From Paracoccaceae bacterium (GTDB lineage: Bacteria > Pseudomonadota > Alphaproteobacteria > Rhodobacterales > Rhodobacteraceae): a stretch of 64,000 bases of DNA. Below, in pieces: positions 7,132-17,060 of this stretch (positions are counted from its first letter, which is position 1; each line of letters starts with the position of its first letter). The notes below the pieces were generated by a model, which ran no database searches, was not told where the DNA came from, and saw nothing but the letters and a program-made list of their open reading frames with translations. The position numbers and the translations under genes were made by a program. The DNA lies in the NCBI GenBank assembly GCA_011389685.1, contig JAABTV010000005.1, positions 34,074 to 98,073 of the forward strand. Direction: 5' to 3'.

Positions 7132-9699
7132 GTGCTAAGGTTTGTCATGTCCACTTTGGGCGGAATTTTCAGTCTCATCACGATGGGGCTGATGGCGGTT
7201 GCCCTATCGGTGGGGGCCGTGTTCTGGATCTACGGACAGGATTTGCCCAGCCATGCCAGTCTTGCGCAATACACACCTCCAACGATCAGTCGCATCTATT
7301 CCGGCGAGGGCCGGATCATCGACGAATTCGCGCAGGAACGGCGGCTTTTCGTGCCCGCCGAGGACATTCCCGATCTGGTCAAGCAAGCGTTCATCAGCGC
7401 CGAGGACAAGAACTTCTATGAGCATCAGGGCTATGACCTTCGCGGCATTCTCAGCGCCGCCTACGATGCTGTGCGCTCGCGCGGGAGCAACATTCGGGGC
7501 GCCTCGACCATCACACAGCAGGTGATGAAGAACTTCCTGTTATCCGGGGACCGGCGCGCCGAACGCAAGATCAAGGAAATCATCCTTGCCACGCGGCTTG
7601 AGGATACGCTGAGCAAGGACCGGATTCTCGAACTTTATCTCAACGAGATTTTTCTGGGTCAGAATTCCTATGGGGTCGCAGCGGCGGCGCAGACCTATTT
7701 CAACAAGTCGCTTGAGGAATTGGCACCACATGAGGCGGCGTTCCTGGCCTCATTGCCCAAAGCTCCGAGCGATTATCACCCGGTGCGCCGAAAGGATCGG
7801 TTACTGGAGCGGAGGAACTTTGTTCTCAGGGAAATGATGGAGAACGGTTACCTGGCCCAATCTGTCTACAACGAGGAGCTCCAGCGGCCTCTGCGTTCGG
7901 TCCAGAACGGAGATTTCGAAAGCTATCGCACGGACTTGCCCTCGCGCGACTATTTCACTGACGAGATTCGCAGGCAATTGTCACAGGATTTCGGTGAGGA
8001 AGAATTCTTCTCCGGTGGCTTGAGCGTTCGTGCGACCGTTGACCCCGACATGCAGAGGATTGCGGCCCATTCGTTGCAGCTCAAGCTTGAGGAATACGAC
8101 CGGGGGCTGGGGATTTGGCGTGGCACGGGGGAGGTACTTGCCCCGGAAACGCTGGGAAGCGAGGCGCAATGGCGCGACGCCCTGGCACAGGTCGATATTG
8201 CCCGCGACATAGAGCTTGAGAACCCGTGGTATCCGGCTGTGGTTCTTGAATTGGGGGCCAATGACGCGCGGATCGGTATCGAAGGCGTCGAAGGCGTCGA
8301 AGGCGATGATGACGGGCACTGGATTCCGGCCAACGACGTTCAATGGGCCCGCAAGCGGCTTGACGATGGAAAGCTCGGGCGCAAGGCGCGGGTCGCCGCG
8401 GACCTTCTTGAGGTCGGCGATGTCGTGCATGTGCGGCGCATGACCAGCGACGATGACGGCAGCTTCATCCGCTGGACTTTGCGACAGGTGCCCGAAGTGC
8501 AGGGCGGTTTCATGGCCATGGACGTCAATACCGGTCGTGTCCTGGCGATGCAGGGCGGGTTTTCCTATCAGCATTCCGTTTTCAACCGGGCGACGCAGGC
8601 GCGGCGGCAGCCGGGCTCGTCCTTCAAGCCCTTTGTCTATGCGTCGGCGCTGGACAGTGGGTATACACCGGCGACGATCCTCGTCGATGCGCCGATCGAG
8701 ATCGACACACCCCAGGGCGTATGGCGCCCTCGAAATGCATCGAACCAGTTCTACGGGCCGACGCCGTTGCGCACCGGGATCGAGCGATCCCGCAACCTCA
8801 TGACAGTCCGCCTTGCCCAGGAGGTCGGGATGGACGTGGTGGCGGATTATGCCGAACGGTTCGGCGTTTATGACCGCATGAGTCCGTTTCTGGCCAACGC
8901 GCTTGGGTCCGAGGAAAGCACCTTGTTCAAGATGGTGGCGGCCTATGCGATGTTTGCCAATGGTGGGCAACGGGTCGAGCCGACGCTGGTCGACCGGGTG
9001 CAGGACCGATACGGCAAGACAGTCTATCGTCACGATTCGCGAGAATGCCGCGATTGCAACAGTCCGGCCATTCCGAGAAGCGAGAGTCCGGATATCGTGT
9101 CATACCGCGAACGGGTCATGAACGAGGTGACCGCCTATCAACTGACGTCGATGATGCGAGGCGTGGTCGATCGCGGCACAGCAGCGAGAACGGTCAACCT
9201 GCCGGTGCCCGTGGCGGGCAAGACCGGCACAACCAATGAAGCCAAGGATGTCTGGTTCATCGGCTTCACCTCGAATATCGTGGCCGGGTGCTATATCGGA
9301 TATGACAATCCGCGCGGTCTTGGCCGCGGGGCTTCGGGCGGGGGGATGTGCGGGCCGGTCTTTCAGAATTTCATGAGCCAGGCGATCAAGAAATACGGCG
9401 GCGGACAGTTTCGTGTTCCCAAGGAATGCACATTCATCAACATCGACCGTTTCACCGGTGCGCCGCTTGGACCGGATGCGAACGGGGATCACGTGGTCGC
9501 CGAATGTTTCCGCGAAGGCGAAGAGCCGCTGTTCGGCGTGATGTATGACGGCGGTTTTGCGATGGGTGAAAACCTGCCATTGTTCGAAGAGGCGCAGGGT
9601 GCGAGTGCCGGGCGGGAGGTGACGACATCGAGCGGCAAGAAGGCCGTGGTGGGTCCCAAGGCGAACTTTGGCACCCTGAGCTCGGGTGGCCTCTACTGA
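7132..9699 (+). CDS. mrcA: Penicillin-binding protein 1A, bifunctional transglycosylase/transpeptidase
   Basis: The 855-residue class A PBP polymerises glycan strands and cross-links peptides in the periplasm. A single N-terminal membrane anchor (about residues 10-35) is followed by a GT51 domain with catalytic Glu91 in SAEDKNFYEH and the IRGASTITQQ motif, then an OB-like insertion region, and a transpeptidase domain with the nucleophile Ser496 in PGSSFKPF, an SRN motif in IERSRNLMTV and KTGT at Lys697. The length is normal for alphaproteobacterial PBP1A. The start used is the GTG at 7132, five bases after AGGGGG; an ATG at 7147 would shorten the cytoplasmic tip by five residues. The C-terminal tail is low complexity. 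Confidence 0.95.
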   Translation: MLRFVMSTLGGIFSLITMGLMAVALSVGAVFWIYGQDLPSHASLAQYTPPTISRIYSGEGRIIDEFAQERRLFVPAEDIPDLVKQAFISAEDKNFYEHQGYDLRGILSAAYDAVRSRGSNIRGASTITQQVMKNFLLSGDRRAERKIKEIILATRLEDTLSKDRILELYLNEIFLGQNSYGVAAAAQTYFNKSLEELAPHEAAFLASLPKAPSDYHPVRRKDRLLERRNFVLREMMENGYLAQSVYNEELQRPLRSVQNGDFESYRTDLPSRDYFTDEIRRQLSQDFGEEEFFSGGLSVRATVDPDMQRIAAHSLQLKLEEYDRGLGIWRGTGEVLAPETLGSEAQWRDALAQVDIARDIELENPWYPAVVLELGANDARIGIEGVEGVEGDDDGHWIPANDVQWARKRLDDGKLGRKARVAADLLEVGDVVHVRRMTSDDDGSFIRWTLRQVPEVQGGFMAMDVNTGRVLAMQGGFSYQHSVFNRATQARRQPGSSFKPFVYASALDSGYTPATILVDAPIEIDTPQGVWRPRNASNQFYGPTPLRTGIERSRNLMTVRLAQEVGMDVVADYAERFGVYDRMSPFLANALGSEESTLFKMVAAYAMFANGGQRVEPTLVDRVQDRYGKTVYRHDSRECRDCNSPAIPRSESPDIVSYRERVMNEVTAYQLTSMMRGVVDRGTAARTVNLPVPVAGKTGTTNEAKDVWFIGFTSNIVAGCYIGYDNPRGLGRGASGGGMCGPVFQNFMSQAIKKYGGGQFRVPKECTFINIDRFTGAPLGPDANGDHVVAECFREGEEPLFGVMYDGGFAMGENLPLFEEAQGASAGREVTTSSGKKAVVGPKANFGTLSSGGLY

Positions 9700-9762
9700 G
9701 CTTGCCGGGCGATCCGGGCTCGTCTATCACCCGTCACTGAGCATGACAGTCAGGAAAATTCG

Positions 9763-10890
9763 ATGCGCGCTGATACGCAGACCACCATTGATGAAATCGA
9801 GAAATCGCTTGACCTGCTTCGGCAGCGGGTGGGTTGGGAAACCGCCCGGCACAGGCTCGAGGAATTCAATGCTCGGGTGGAAGATCCCAACCTCTGGGAT
9901 GACCCGGACAAGGCGCAGAAACTGATGCGTGATCGGCAGGCTTTGGTAGATCAGATCGAAACCTGCGAAGCGATCGCCCGCGACTTGAGCGACAATGTCG
10001 AATTGATCGAACTTGGAGAGATGGAAGGCGACGAAGACGTCGTGAAAGACGCCGAGACTGCGCTTCAGTCTTTGGCGACAAAGGCTGCGGAAAAGGAACT
10101 CGAGGCGCTATTGGACGGTGAGGCGGATGCCAATGACACTTACCTGGAGATCCATGCCGGAGCTGGCGGGACCGAAAGTTGCGACTGGGCATCGATGTTG
10201 GCGCGGATGTATGTTCGCTGGGCCGAGAAAAGGGGCTACAAGGTCGAGCTTCAGGCGGAAAGCCCGGGCGATGAGGCCGGGATAAAATCGGCCACTTACA
10301 AGATATCGGGCCATAATGCCTATGGCTGGCTCAAGTCGGAAAGCGGGGTTCACAGGCTGGTGCGCATCTCGCCCTATGACAGCGCGGCCAAGCGGCACAC
10401 GTCGTTTTCGTCGGTCTGGGTTTACCCGGTCGTGGACGACAATATCGAGATCGAGGTCAACCCGGCCGATCTGCGGATCGACACCTATCGCAGCTCAGGA
10501 GCCGGGGGACAGCATGTCAACACGACGGATTCGGCCGTCAGGATCACGCACCTGCCCACCGGCATCGTGGTCACCAGTTCCGAGAAATCTCAACACCAGA
10601 ACCGCGATATCGCCATGAAGGCACTGAAATCGCGGCTCTATCAGATGGAACTCGAGCGGCGAACCCAAGCCATCAACGAGGCGCACGAAGCCAAGGGCGA
10701 GGCAGGCTGGGGCAACCAGATACGCTCTTACGTGCTTCAGCCCTACCAGATGGTCAAGGATCTCAGGACCAATTACGAGACTTCGGACACCAAGGGCGTG
10801 CTCGATGGTGATCTGGACGGGTTGATGGCGGCCACACTGGCCCAGAACGTGAGCGGCAAGAGCCGGGCCGAGGCCCGAGGCGAAGAGTGA
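9763..10890 (+). CDS. prfB: Peptide chain release factor 2 (RF2)
   Basis: RF2 recognises UGA and UAA stop codons and triggers peptide release on the ribosome. The 375-residue protein has the GGQ loop at Gly248-Gly249-Gln250 ([17 protein letters not shown]). The codon-recognition tripeptide is SPY (Ser203-Tyr205) in the place of the textbook SPF, followed by the normal RHTSF segment. The gene is one uninterrupted frame from ATG at 9763: the programmed +1 frameshift with an in-frame TGA near codon 25, typical of enterobacterial prfB, is absent, so RF2 here is not autoregulated that way. It follows mrcA by 63 bases in the same direction. Confidence 0.95.
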   Translation: MRADTQTTIDEIEKSLDLLRQRVGWETARHRLEEFNARVEDPNLWDDPDKAQKLMRDRQALVDQIETCEAIARDLSDNVELIELGEMEGDEDVVKDAETALQSLATKAAEKELEALLDGEADANDTYLEIHAGAGGTESCDWASMLARMYVRWAEKRGYKVELQAESPGDEAGIKSATYKISGHNAYGWLKSESGVHRLVRISPYDSAAKRHTSFSSVWVYPVVDDNIEIEVNPADLRIDTYRSSGAGGQHVNTTDSAVRITHLPTGIVVTSSEKSQHQNRDIAMKALKSRLYQMELERRTQAINEAHEAKGEAGWGNQIRSYVLQPYQMVKDLRTNYETSDTKGVLDGDLDGLMAATLAQNVSGKSRAEARGEE

Positions 10891-10977
10891 TCGCACCGAC
10901 CGCCCGGCGGTTTCAAGGTGCAGAGTTGCAATGACCGTGTGACAGTCTAACCTGCCCTTCAAAGACGCAAGGGGAGC

Positions 10978-12405
10978 ATGAACGTGAGCGATATTCTGGA
11001 CCAGGAAGCCTTGGGGCTGGCCGCCGATATCAAGGCCGGGAATTTGAGTGCCGAAGAATTGATGCGAGCGACGCTCGACCGTATCGAACAGGTCAATCCA
11101 CAGGTCAATGCGATCGTGTCACTCAGGGATCCGGATGAACTCATTGCCGAGGCGCGACAGGCGGATCAGAGCGAGCGCAAGGGCTGGATGCACGGGTTTC
11201 CCCTTGCGGTGAAGGATCTTGCCAATGCCAAGGGTTTGCGCACGACCATGGGGTCGCCGGTCTTCGCCGATCAGGTCGCGCCGAAAGACGATATCGTGGT
11301 TGCCCGGATGCGCGCCGCTGGGGCGATCATCATCGGCAAGACCAATACGCCGGAATTCGGGCTTGGATCCAACACGTTCAATCCGGTGTTCGGTGCGACA
11401 TGCAACCCCTTTGATCTGACACGTTCGGCAGGTGGGTCCTCGGGTGGTGCTGCGGCGGCGTTGGCCTGCCGAATGCTGCCCGTGGCGGATGGTTCCGACA
11501 TGATGGGCAGTCTTCGAAATCCGGCGGCGTGGAACAATGTCTTTGGGTTCCGCCCCAGTTGGGGGCGGGTGCCGTCCGAACCGATTGGCGACAGTTTCCT
11601 GCACCAGTTGGCGACCAACGGGCCGATGGCGCGCAGCCCAAAGGATATCGCGGCGCTTCTGGATGTCCAATCCGGCCCGGATGCACGCCAGCCGCATGGG
11701 TGTCCGGACGAGCCTGCTTTGCCTGGCATCGAGGCCGATGTGAAAGGCCGCAGGATCGGATGGTTGCGCGATTGGGGCGGGGCATACGCGTTTGAGCCGG
11801 GCATTCTCGAGTCAAGCGTCGATGCACTCGGCTCTTTCAACGATATCGGTTGTATACTCGAGGAGGTGTCGCCACCGTTTGAGGCGGAAGCGATCTGGGA
11901 GAGCTGGACGACCTTGAGGTCCTGGTCGGTTGCCGCCGCAACGGCCGCGCTTCTCGAAAACGAAGAGACCCGACACAGGTTGAAACCCGAAGCCATTTGG
12001 GAAATCGAACGGGGTTTGAGGTTTTCGGCAATGGATGTTCACAGGGCCAGCCTGATCAGAACAAATTGGTTCAAGGCAGCGGCCGCGCTGTTCGATCGCT
12101 ACGACGCCTTGATCCTGCCGTCGACGCAGGCCTGGCCCTTTCCGATTGAGTGGCGTTATCCTGAAAGTATTGGCGAATCCGAGATGGACACCTATCACCG
12201 GTGGATGGAGGTGGTGGTTCCCGTCAGTCTTATCGGATTGCCTTGTCTCAATATGCCCGCCGGGTTCAATGCTCAAGGGCTGCCGCTGGGGCTACAGATG
12301 TTCGGGCGACGTGGCGCCGACGCGGCTTTGTTGCAGCTTGGGCAGGCATGGCATGCTGCGACGAACAATGTCCGCAGGAAGCCACCGATCTTGGCATCTG
12401 CATGA
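10978..12405 (+). CDS. Amidase signature family hydrolase
   Basis: The 475-residue protein belongs to the amidase signature family (Ser-cisSer-Lys hydrolases acting on amides). The triad can be placed: Lys79 in FPLAVKDLAN, the cis-Ser in AGGSSGGAAAALA (Ser154/155) and the nucleophile Ser178 in GSDMMGSLRNPAAW, 24 residues apart as in characterised members. The usual DGGGSIR sequence around the nucleophile is replaced by a DMMGSLRNPAAW form. Such enzymes include general aliphatic and aromatic amidases; it is not GatA, since no gatB or gatC lies near and the family features differ. Substrate unknown. A strong AAGGGGA ribosome site precedes the ATG. It follows prfB by 87 bases. Confidence 0.88.
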   Translation: MNVSDILDQEALGLAADIKAGNLSAEELMRATLDRIEQVNPQVNAIVSLRDPDELIAEARQADQSERKGWMHGFPLAVKDLANAKGLRTTMGSPVFADQVAPKDDIVVARMRAAGAIIIGKTNTPEFGLGSNTFNPVFGATCNPFDLTRSAGGSSGGAAAALACRMLPVADGSDMMGSLRNPAAWNNVFGFRPSWGRVPSEPIGDSFLHQLATNGPMARSPKDIAALLDVQSGPDARQPHGCPDEPALPGIEADVKGRRIGWLRDWGGAYAFEPGILESSVDALGSFNDIGCILEEVSPPFEAEAIWESWTTLRSWSVAAATAALLENEETRHRLKPEAIWEIERGLRFSAMDVHRASLIRTNWFKAAAALFDRYDALILPSTQAWPFPIEWRYPESIGESEMDTYHRWMEVVVPVSLIGLPCLNMPAGFNAQGLPLGLQMFGRRGADAALLQLGQAWHAATNNVRRKPPILASA

Positions 12406-12464
12406 TTTTTGGGCCAGATCAGGCGATCAAGGACCATGGCCGGATTGAGTGAAAGGGAGGGTCG

Positions 12465-13241
12465 ATGAAAAAAGCAGCGGAACTGGGTGTTCCGGAGATG
12501 CGCCCCGTCGAAATGTCCATGTTGAGCGAAGCGCTCAGGCGTGGTTGGGCGGACATGAAACGTGCACCGGGTTACGGCTTTCTGTTTGCAAGTGCTTATG
12601 TGGTCATTGGCCTGCTGCTCGCCGCGGTGACATGGGCCACCGGCCAAACCTATTGGCTTGTTTTTGCAGCGGTCGGGTTCCCTTTGGTTGGGCCTTTCGC
12701 CGCCGTCGGTCTTTACGAAGTGTCGCGACGCCTGGAACAGGAGCGCCCGCTTGAATCCAGAAAGATCTTTGGCGTCGTCTTTCAACAAAGTCGCAGGCAA
12801 TTGCCGTCCATTTGCGCGATCATCATCATGATCTTTCTGTTCTGGTTCTTCCTGGCCCACATGATCTTTGCCCTGTTTCTTGGTCTTTCAACGATGACAA
12901 ATGTATCCTCTTCCTTTGAGGTGTATTTGACGCCGAACGGGATGATGATGCTTGGGGTCGGAACGGTTGTCGGCGCTGTTTTCGCGCTGCTGATCTACAT
13001 GATAACAGTGGTCTCCATGCCGCTCTTGCTGGATCGGGAGGTGGATTTCGTGACCGCGATGATTACCAGTTTTCAAACCGTCCTTGCCAATCCGGCTCCG
13101 ATGTTGATCTGGGCCGCTTTCATTGCGGTGGTTACCTTCATTGCCATGCTTCCGGCATTCCTGGGGTTGTTTCTGACCTTGCCATTGCTTGGGCACGCCA
13201 GTTGGCACCTATACGACCAGATACTGATCCGGGATGCCTAG
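12465..13241 (+). CDS. DUF2189 integral membrane protein
   Basis: The 258-residue protein has about six hydrophobic segments (for example around residues 40-85, 115-145, 165-190 and 205-245) and the N-terminal [20 protein letters not shown] motif typical of the DUF2189 family. The function of the family is unknown; members are often annotated as possible cytochrome c oxidase-related proteins, with little support. A strong AAAGGGAGG ribosome site precedes the ATG. The gene lies 59 bases after the amidase in the same direction and ends 6 bases before the stop of the convergent XRE regulator. Confidence 0.8.
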   Translation: MKKAAELGVPEMRPVEMSMLSEALRRGWADMKRAPGYGFLFASAYVVIGLLLAAVTWATGQTYWLVFAAVGFPLVGPFAAVGLYEVSRRLEQERPLESRKIFGVVFQQSRRQLPSICAIIIMIFLFWFFLAHMIFALFLGLSTMTNVSSSFEVYLTPNGMMMLGVGTVVGAVFALLIYMITVVSMPLLLDREVDFVTAMITSFQTVLANPAPMLIWAAFIAVVTFIAMLPAFLGLFLTLPLLGHASWHLYDQILIRDA

Positions 13242-13247
13242 TTCCCG

Positions 13248-14066
13248 CTAGCGGAATGGCGTGTCCAGCTGCAGGAGCTTTGCGTGAAACGGGTTGAGAT
13301 CGTCGCGCTTTGAGAATCCTGCCTTGCGGGCGGTTGAAAGGATGATGTCAGTCCTGCCGCCTAGGTGTTCATAAACCATACGGGCCGCGCGCCGCCCCGT
13401 AAGGCTTTCCCGGACCGTTCTGGTTGCGTAGCCCTCCCAGAAATTGTTCTCGTAGGAAGAAACCGGCGACAGGAAATTAAAGGTGCAGGTCATGGCCCCG
13501 TGCCGCGCAATGAGCGCGGCCACGCCCTGCTCCTGTCTTATGGCGATGCCACGGAACTCCCGGTTCTGACGGGAGTCCGACAAACCTTGTTGGACCATCG
13601 CTTCTTTGGGCTCAAACCCTCGAATGAATGTGAATCCATCTTCCCGGAAGACATTGACGAGGCCGATCACGAACAGCGTTTCGTCGGTGAAACTAGGACG
13701 GCTGAAACGATAGAGACCGTTCGGGAAATCCGTCTCGGAAAGATCGACCGATCCTCGCCCTAGAAAACCGGAGACTGCGGAATGGTTGAGCAAGTCATGA
13801 TTGCGCGACGCAATCTGACTGACGGGTTCAAGGAGAATGCGTGAATCCACGCCAAAGAACACGCAGATTCGGTGCAAGACATCAGGTCGTGGAAAGCTCT
13901 CGCTTGAAAGGTAGCGGTTGAACTGGGTGCGGTTGATTCCCAACTCGCGGCACAAGCCTGCAATGGACGCATAGTTCTGCGACAACAGCCGCAGGTTCGC
14001 ACCGAAAATGCGCCTCAGTTCGGACGGTTCCTTATCGTGCTCATCACTTGATTGACGCAGGTTCAC
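13248..14066 (-). CDS. XRE-family helix-turn-helix transcriptional regulator
   Basis: The 272-residue protein begins with a DNA-binding helix-turn-helix at about residues 20-70 (ASIAGLCRELGINRTQFNRYL, then a PRPDVLHRICVFFGVDSRILLEP segment). The rest (about 75-272) is a long C-terminal domain with no motif I recognise; it may sense a ligand. The start is GTG at 14066, with no better ATG close by. The small gene at 14306 is divergent, and two short dyads resembling operators lie in between, so autoregulation and control of the neighbour are likely (inference). Confidence 0.75.
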   Translation of the reverse strand: MNLRQSSDEHDKEPSELRRIFGANLRLLSQNYASIAGLCRELGINRTQFNRYLSSESFPRPDVLHRICVFFGVDSRILLEPVSQIASRNHDLLNHSAVSGFLGRGSVDLSETDFPNGLYRFSRPSFTDETLFVIGLVNVFREDGFTFIRGFEPKEAMVQQGLSDSRQNREFRGIAIRQEQGVAALIARHGAMTCTFNFLSPVSSYENNFWEGYATRTVRESLTGRRAARMVYEHLGGRTDIILSTARKAGFSKRDDLNPFHAKLLQLDTPFR

Positions 14067-14145
14067 CTACTTGCCCCCGGCTTGCATGTTTCCAATCCGA
14101 ACGGATTCGCGATCTTCAGAAATGCATACCAAGATTTGGGATGAA

Positions 14146-14191
14146 AAGTGACGCTTTTTTGCGTCTTGGGTGGCGCTAAATAGCGTCACTT
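14146..14191. promoter_or_regulatory. Paired dyad elements, candidate operator for the XRE regulator
   Basis: AAGTGACGCT (14146-14155) and AGCGTCACTT (14182-14191) form a perfect 10-bp inverted repeat. Nested in it are two smaller dyads, GACGC-N6-GCGTC (14150-14165) and CGCT-AAAT-AGCG (14174-14185). This layout, in the 239-base gap between the divergent regulator and the 14306 gene, fits two adjacent binding sites for a dimeric repressor. Binding is inferred, not shown. Confidence 0.55.
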
Positions 14192-14305
14192 CGGGATTGA
14201 ATTGTCACAATTCATGTTGTGGTGACACTGTTTTGGGAATGTCAAAAGCCGAGTACTTTCCTAACGTTGTTAACACTAGGAACATTGGTTCATTGAGGGA
14301 ATTGG

Positions 14306-14641
14306 ATGTACGGCGTCGTGATCTGGAGTGATATCAAACACAAGAGAGCGGTCATCTGGTGCGAGGATCACGGTGACCTGGCGTTTTATACGCGAACCGA
14401 TGCGAATGTACTCGGTGAGGAAACATTCGATCCCGGCGATCTTGTCCATTTCGATATCGTCGATGGCCAGCAAATGCGCATAGCTGTCAATCCCAGAGTG
14501 GTTGCGGAGCAACAGTTTCCGATGTTGGCGGATCGGTTGGGGGTGTTTGGGGGTGGGGTGGCGGAGTCTTGCGGAACCATTCCGTCCGGGAATGTTGTGC
14601 CCTTTCCGATGCGCAATGCGAGACGGCGCCTGGCATCCTGA
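14306..14641 (+). CDS. Small protein with cold-shock/OB-fold-like N-terminal half
   Basis: The 111-residue protein is divergent from the XRE regulator. Residues 1-55 read like a nucleic-acid binding OB fold of the cold-shock type: a GVVIWSDIKHKRAVIWCEDHGD opening strand pair, then DLAFYTR and the late FDPGDLVHFDIVDG. The aromatic RNP motifs of true CspA are not conserved, so nucleic acid binding is only a possibility. Residues 65-111 are Gly-rich and then basic (MRNARRRLAS). I do not recognise a named family. The dyads at 14146-14191 lie 115-160 bases before the start. Confidence 0.6.
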   Translation: MYGVVIWSDIKHKRAVIWCEDHGDLAFYTRTDANVLGEETFDPGDLVHFDIVDGQQMRIAVNPRVVAEQQFPMLADRLGVFGGGVAESCGTIPSGNVVPFPMRNARRRLAS

Positions 14642-14679
14642 TCACGAGGGACAATCAGGACGCGATCGGGGGTGCCGGT

Positions 14680-15240
14680 TCACTGACCGCGTGACAGGGC
14701 AGCGACGCCGGTGCGGGCGACTTCGATCAACCCGAGCGGGCCCATGAGCTGGGCGAATGCGTCGATCTTGTCGGGCGTGCCGGTGATCTCGAAAATGAAG
14801 CTTTCAAGCGTGCTGTCCATCACATTGGCGCGGAAGATATCCGCGAGCCGGAGGGCTTCGACGCGCTTTTCCCCGGTGCCCGAGACCTTGAGCAAGGCCA
14901 GTTCCCTCTCGACCGAGGGGCCTTCGACGGTCAGGTCGTGAACCTCGTGCACCGGCACGATCCGCCCCAACTGGGCCTTGATCTGCTCGATCACCTGCGG
15001 CGTGCCGGTGGTCACGATGGTGATGCGCGAGCGATGACCCTCGTGGTCGGTCTCGGCCACGGTCAAGCTGTCGATATTGTAGCCCCGGCCCGAAAAGAGC
15101 CCGATCACGCGCGCCAGAACGCCGGCCTCATTGTCCACGACGACGGCAAGCGTGTGGGTTTCGGTCACGTCGCTGAAATCGGGACGCAGGTTATAGGCCG
15201 AATGCTTGGTCGAGCCCTTCTTGATCTTGAGTGCGGACAT
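14680..15240 (-). CDS. ilvH: Acetolactate synthase small (regulatory) subunit
   Basis: The 186-residue protein is the regulatory partner of acetohydroxyacid synthase, which makes the first common intermediates of valine, leucine and isoleucine. It contains an N-terminal ACT domain at about residues 26-100 (HTLAVVVDNEAGVLARVIGLFSGRGYNIDSL) that binds valine for feedback inhibition, and the C-terminal small-subunit domain (KVSGTGEKRVEALRLADIFRA). It follows ilvB by 30 bases in the same direction and so shares the ilvB attenuator. Confidence 0.95.
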   Translation of the reverse strand: MSALKIKKGSTKHSAYNLRPDFSDVTETHTLAVVVDNEAGVLARVIGLFSGRGYNIDSLTVAETDHEGHRSRITIVTTGTPQVIEQIKAQLGRIVPVHEVHDLTVEGPSVERELALLKVSGTGEKRVEALRLADIFRANVMDSTLESFIFEITGTPDKIDAFAQLMGPLGLIEVARTGVAALSRGQ

Positions 15241-15270
15241 TGGCTTGGTTCCTTCTATCCCTGCGGTCTC

Positions 15271-17025
15271 TTACACCAGAACGGCGCCGGACGAGCCGAT
15301 CGCATCCTTGGTTTTTGCCTCACCCAGCAGCATCTTGTTGTGGGCTTCGCCTGAGGGGATCATCGGAAAGCAGTTCTCGTGCTTTTCGACCAGACAGTCG
15401 AGGATCACCGGCCCGTCATAGGCGAGCATTTCCCTGATCGCTTCATCGAGATCGTCGGGGTTGTCCACCTTTATTCCTTTGCAGCCAAAGGCTTCGGCCA
15501 GTTTCACGAAATCGGGCAGGGCCTCGGACCAGCTTTGCGAATAGCGCTCGCCATGCAGCAGTTCCTGCCACTGGCGCACCATGCCGAGGCGTTCGTTGTT
15601 CATGATGAACTGCTTGACCGGCAGGCGGAATTGCACCGCCGTGCCCATCTCCTGCATGTTCATGAGCCAGGATGCCTCGCCCGCGACATTGATCACCAGC
15701 GCCTCGGGATGGGCCATCTGCACGCCGACCGAGGCGGGCAGGCCATAACCCATCGTGCCAAGTCCGCCGGAGGTCATCCAGCGGTTGGGGTCGTTGAAGG
15801 TCAGATACTGGGCGGCCCACATCTGGTGCTGGCCCACTTCGGTGCAGATATAGCGGTCATGATTGCGGGTCAGCTCTTCGAGGCGATGGAGCGCATATTG
15901 CGGCTTGATCACCGGGCCGGTCTGTTTGAACGACAGGCAGTCGATCTTTTTCCACTCCTCGATCCGGGCCCACCAGCCTTTCAGCCCTTCCTTGTCGGTC
16001 TTGCGGCCGCGCGATTTCCAGATTTTCAGAATATCCTCAAGCACATGGCCCACATCGCCGATGATCGGGATATCGACGCGGATCACCTTGTTGACCGACG
16101 AGGGGTCGATGTCGATATGCGCCTTTTTCGAGTTCGGGCTGAAGGCCGAGACCAGCCCGGTGATGCGGTCGTCGAAACGCGCGCCGATATTGATCATCAG
16201 GTCACAGTCATGCATGGCCATGTTGGCCTCGTAGAGACCGTGCATGCCCAGCATGCCGAGCCAGTTCTTGCCAGTGCCCGGATAGGCGCCCAGCCCCATC
16301 AGTGTCGAGGTGACCGGGAAATCGGTGCTGTCCACCAGTTCGCGCAGAAGCTGGCTGGCCGCGGTGCCGGAATTGATCACGCCGCCGCCGGTGTAGATGA
16401 TCGGTTTCTTGGCCTTTTCGATGGCTTCGACCAATTCCGTGATCGCGTCCAGATCCCCCTTTACGGGGGGTTGGTAATGGCTGGTCTTGGCCTTCTGCGG
16501 CGGGGTGTAGGTCGATGAGGCGAATTGCACATCCTTGGGGATGTCGACCAGCACCGGACCGGGGCGGCCCGTGGTTGCGACGTGAAACGCCTCGTGGATC
16601 GTGCCCGAGAGGTTCGCGGTATCCTTGACCAGCCAGTTATGCTTGGTGCAGGCGCGGGTGATGCCGACGGTGTCGGCCTCCTGAAAGGCGTCGTTGCCGA
16701 TCATGAAGGTCGGAACCTGCCCCGAAAGCACCACGAGCGGGATCGAATCCATCAGCGCATCGGTGATGCCGGTGACGGCATTTGTTGCGCCGGGGCCGGA
16801 GGTTACGAGGACGACGCCGGGTTTTCCGGTGCTGCGGGCATAGCCTTCGGCGGCGTGGACGGCGCCTTGTTCGTGGCGCACGAGCACGTGGCGGATATCG
16901 TTCTGCTGGAAGATCTCGTCATAAATCGGAAGCACCGCGCCCCCGGGATAGCCGAATACGACGTCCACGCCCTGATCGCGCAGGGCCTGAACCACCATTC
17001 TCGCTCCGGTCATTTGACGTGTCAT
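15271..17025 (-). CDS. ilvB: Acetolactate synthase large (catalytic) subunit
   Basis: This thiamine diphosphate and FAD enzyme condenses pyruvate with pyruvate or 2-oxobutyrate at the start of branched-chain amino acid synthesis. The 584-residue protein has the N-terminal pyrimidine-binding domain (VFGYPGGAVLPIYDEI, with the catalytic Glu in VRHEQGAVHAAEG), a central FAD-type domain, and the C-terminal TPP domain. In the latter, the canonical GDGS metal motif reads GEAS (INVAGEASWLMNMQEM), a variant I recall from alphaproteobacterial enzymes, with Glu likely replacing Asp. The start has GGAG upstream. Expression is very likely controlled by the leader peptide and terminator at 17061-17158. 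Confidence 0.96.
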   Translation of the reverse strand: MTRQMTGARMVVQALRDQGVDVVFGYPGGAVLPIYDEIFQQNDIRHVLVRHEQGAVHAAEGYARSTGKPGVVLVTSGPGATNAVTGITDALMDSIPLVVLSGQVPTFMIGNDAFQEADTVGITRACTKHNWLVKDTANLSGTIHEAFHVATTGRPGPVLVDIPKDVQFASSTYTPPQKAKTSHYQPPVKGDLDAITELVEAIEKAKKPIIYTGGGVINSGTAASQLLRELVDSTDFPVTSTLMGLGAYPGTGKNWLGMLGMHGLYEANMAMHDCDLMINIGARFDDRITGLVSAFSPNSKKAHIDIDPSSVNKVIRVDIPIIGDVGHVLEDILKIWKSRGRKTDKEGLKGWWARIEEWKKIDCLSFKQTGPVIKPQYALHRLEELTRNHDRYICTEVGQHQMWAAQYLTFNDPNRWMTSGGLGTMGYGLPASVGVQMAHPEALVINVAGEASWLMNMQEMGTAVQFRLPVKQFIMNNERLGMVRQWQELLHGERYSQSWSEALPDFVKLAEAFGCKGIKVDNPDDLDEAIREMLAYDGPVILDCLVEKHENCFPMIPSGEAHNKMLLGEAKTKDAIGSSGAVLV

Positions 17026-17060
17026 CTTCCATCTCCGTTTAACGTCATGTTTTCACGCAT

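Noticed and set aside
9763..9860. Programmed frameshift site in prfB
   Set aside because: I looked for an in-frame TGA with a Shine-Dalgarno-like stretch near codons 20-30; the frame is continuous.
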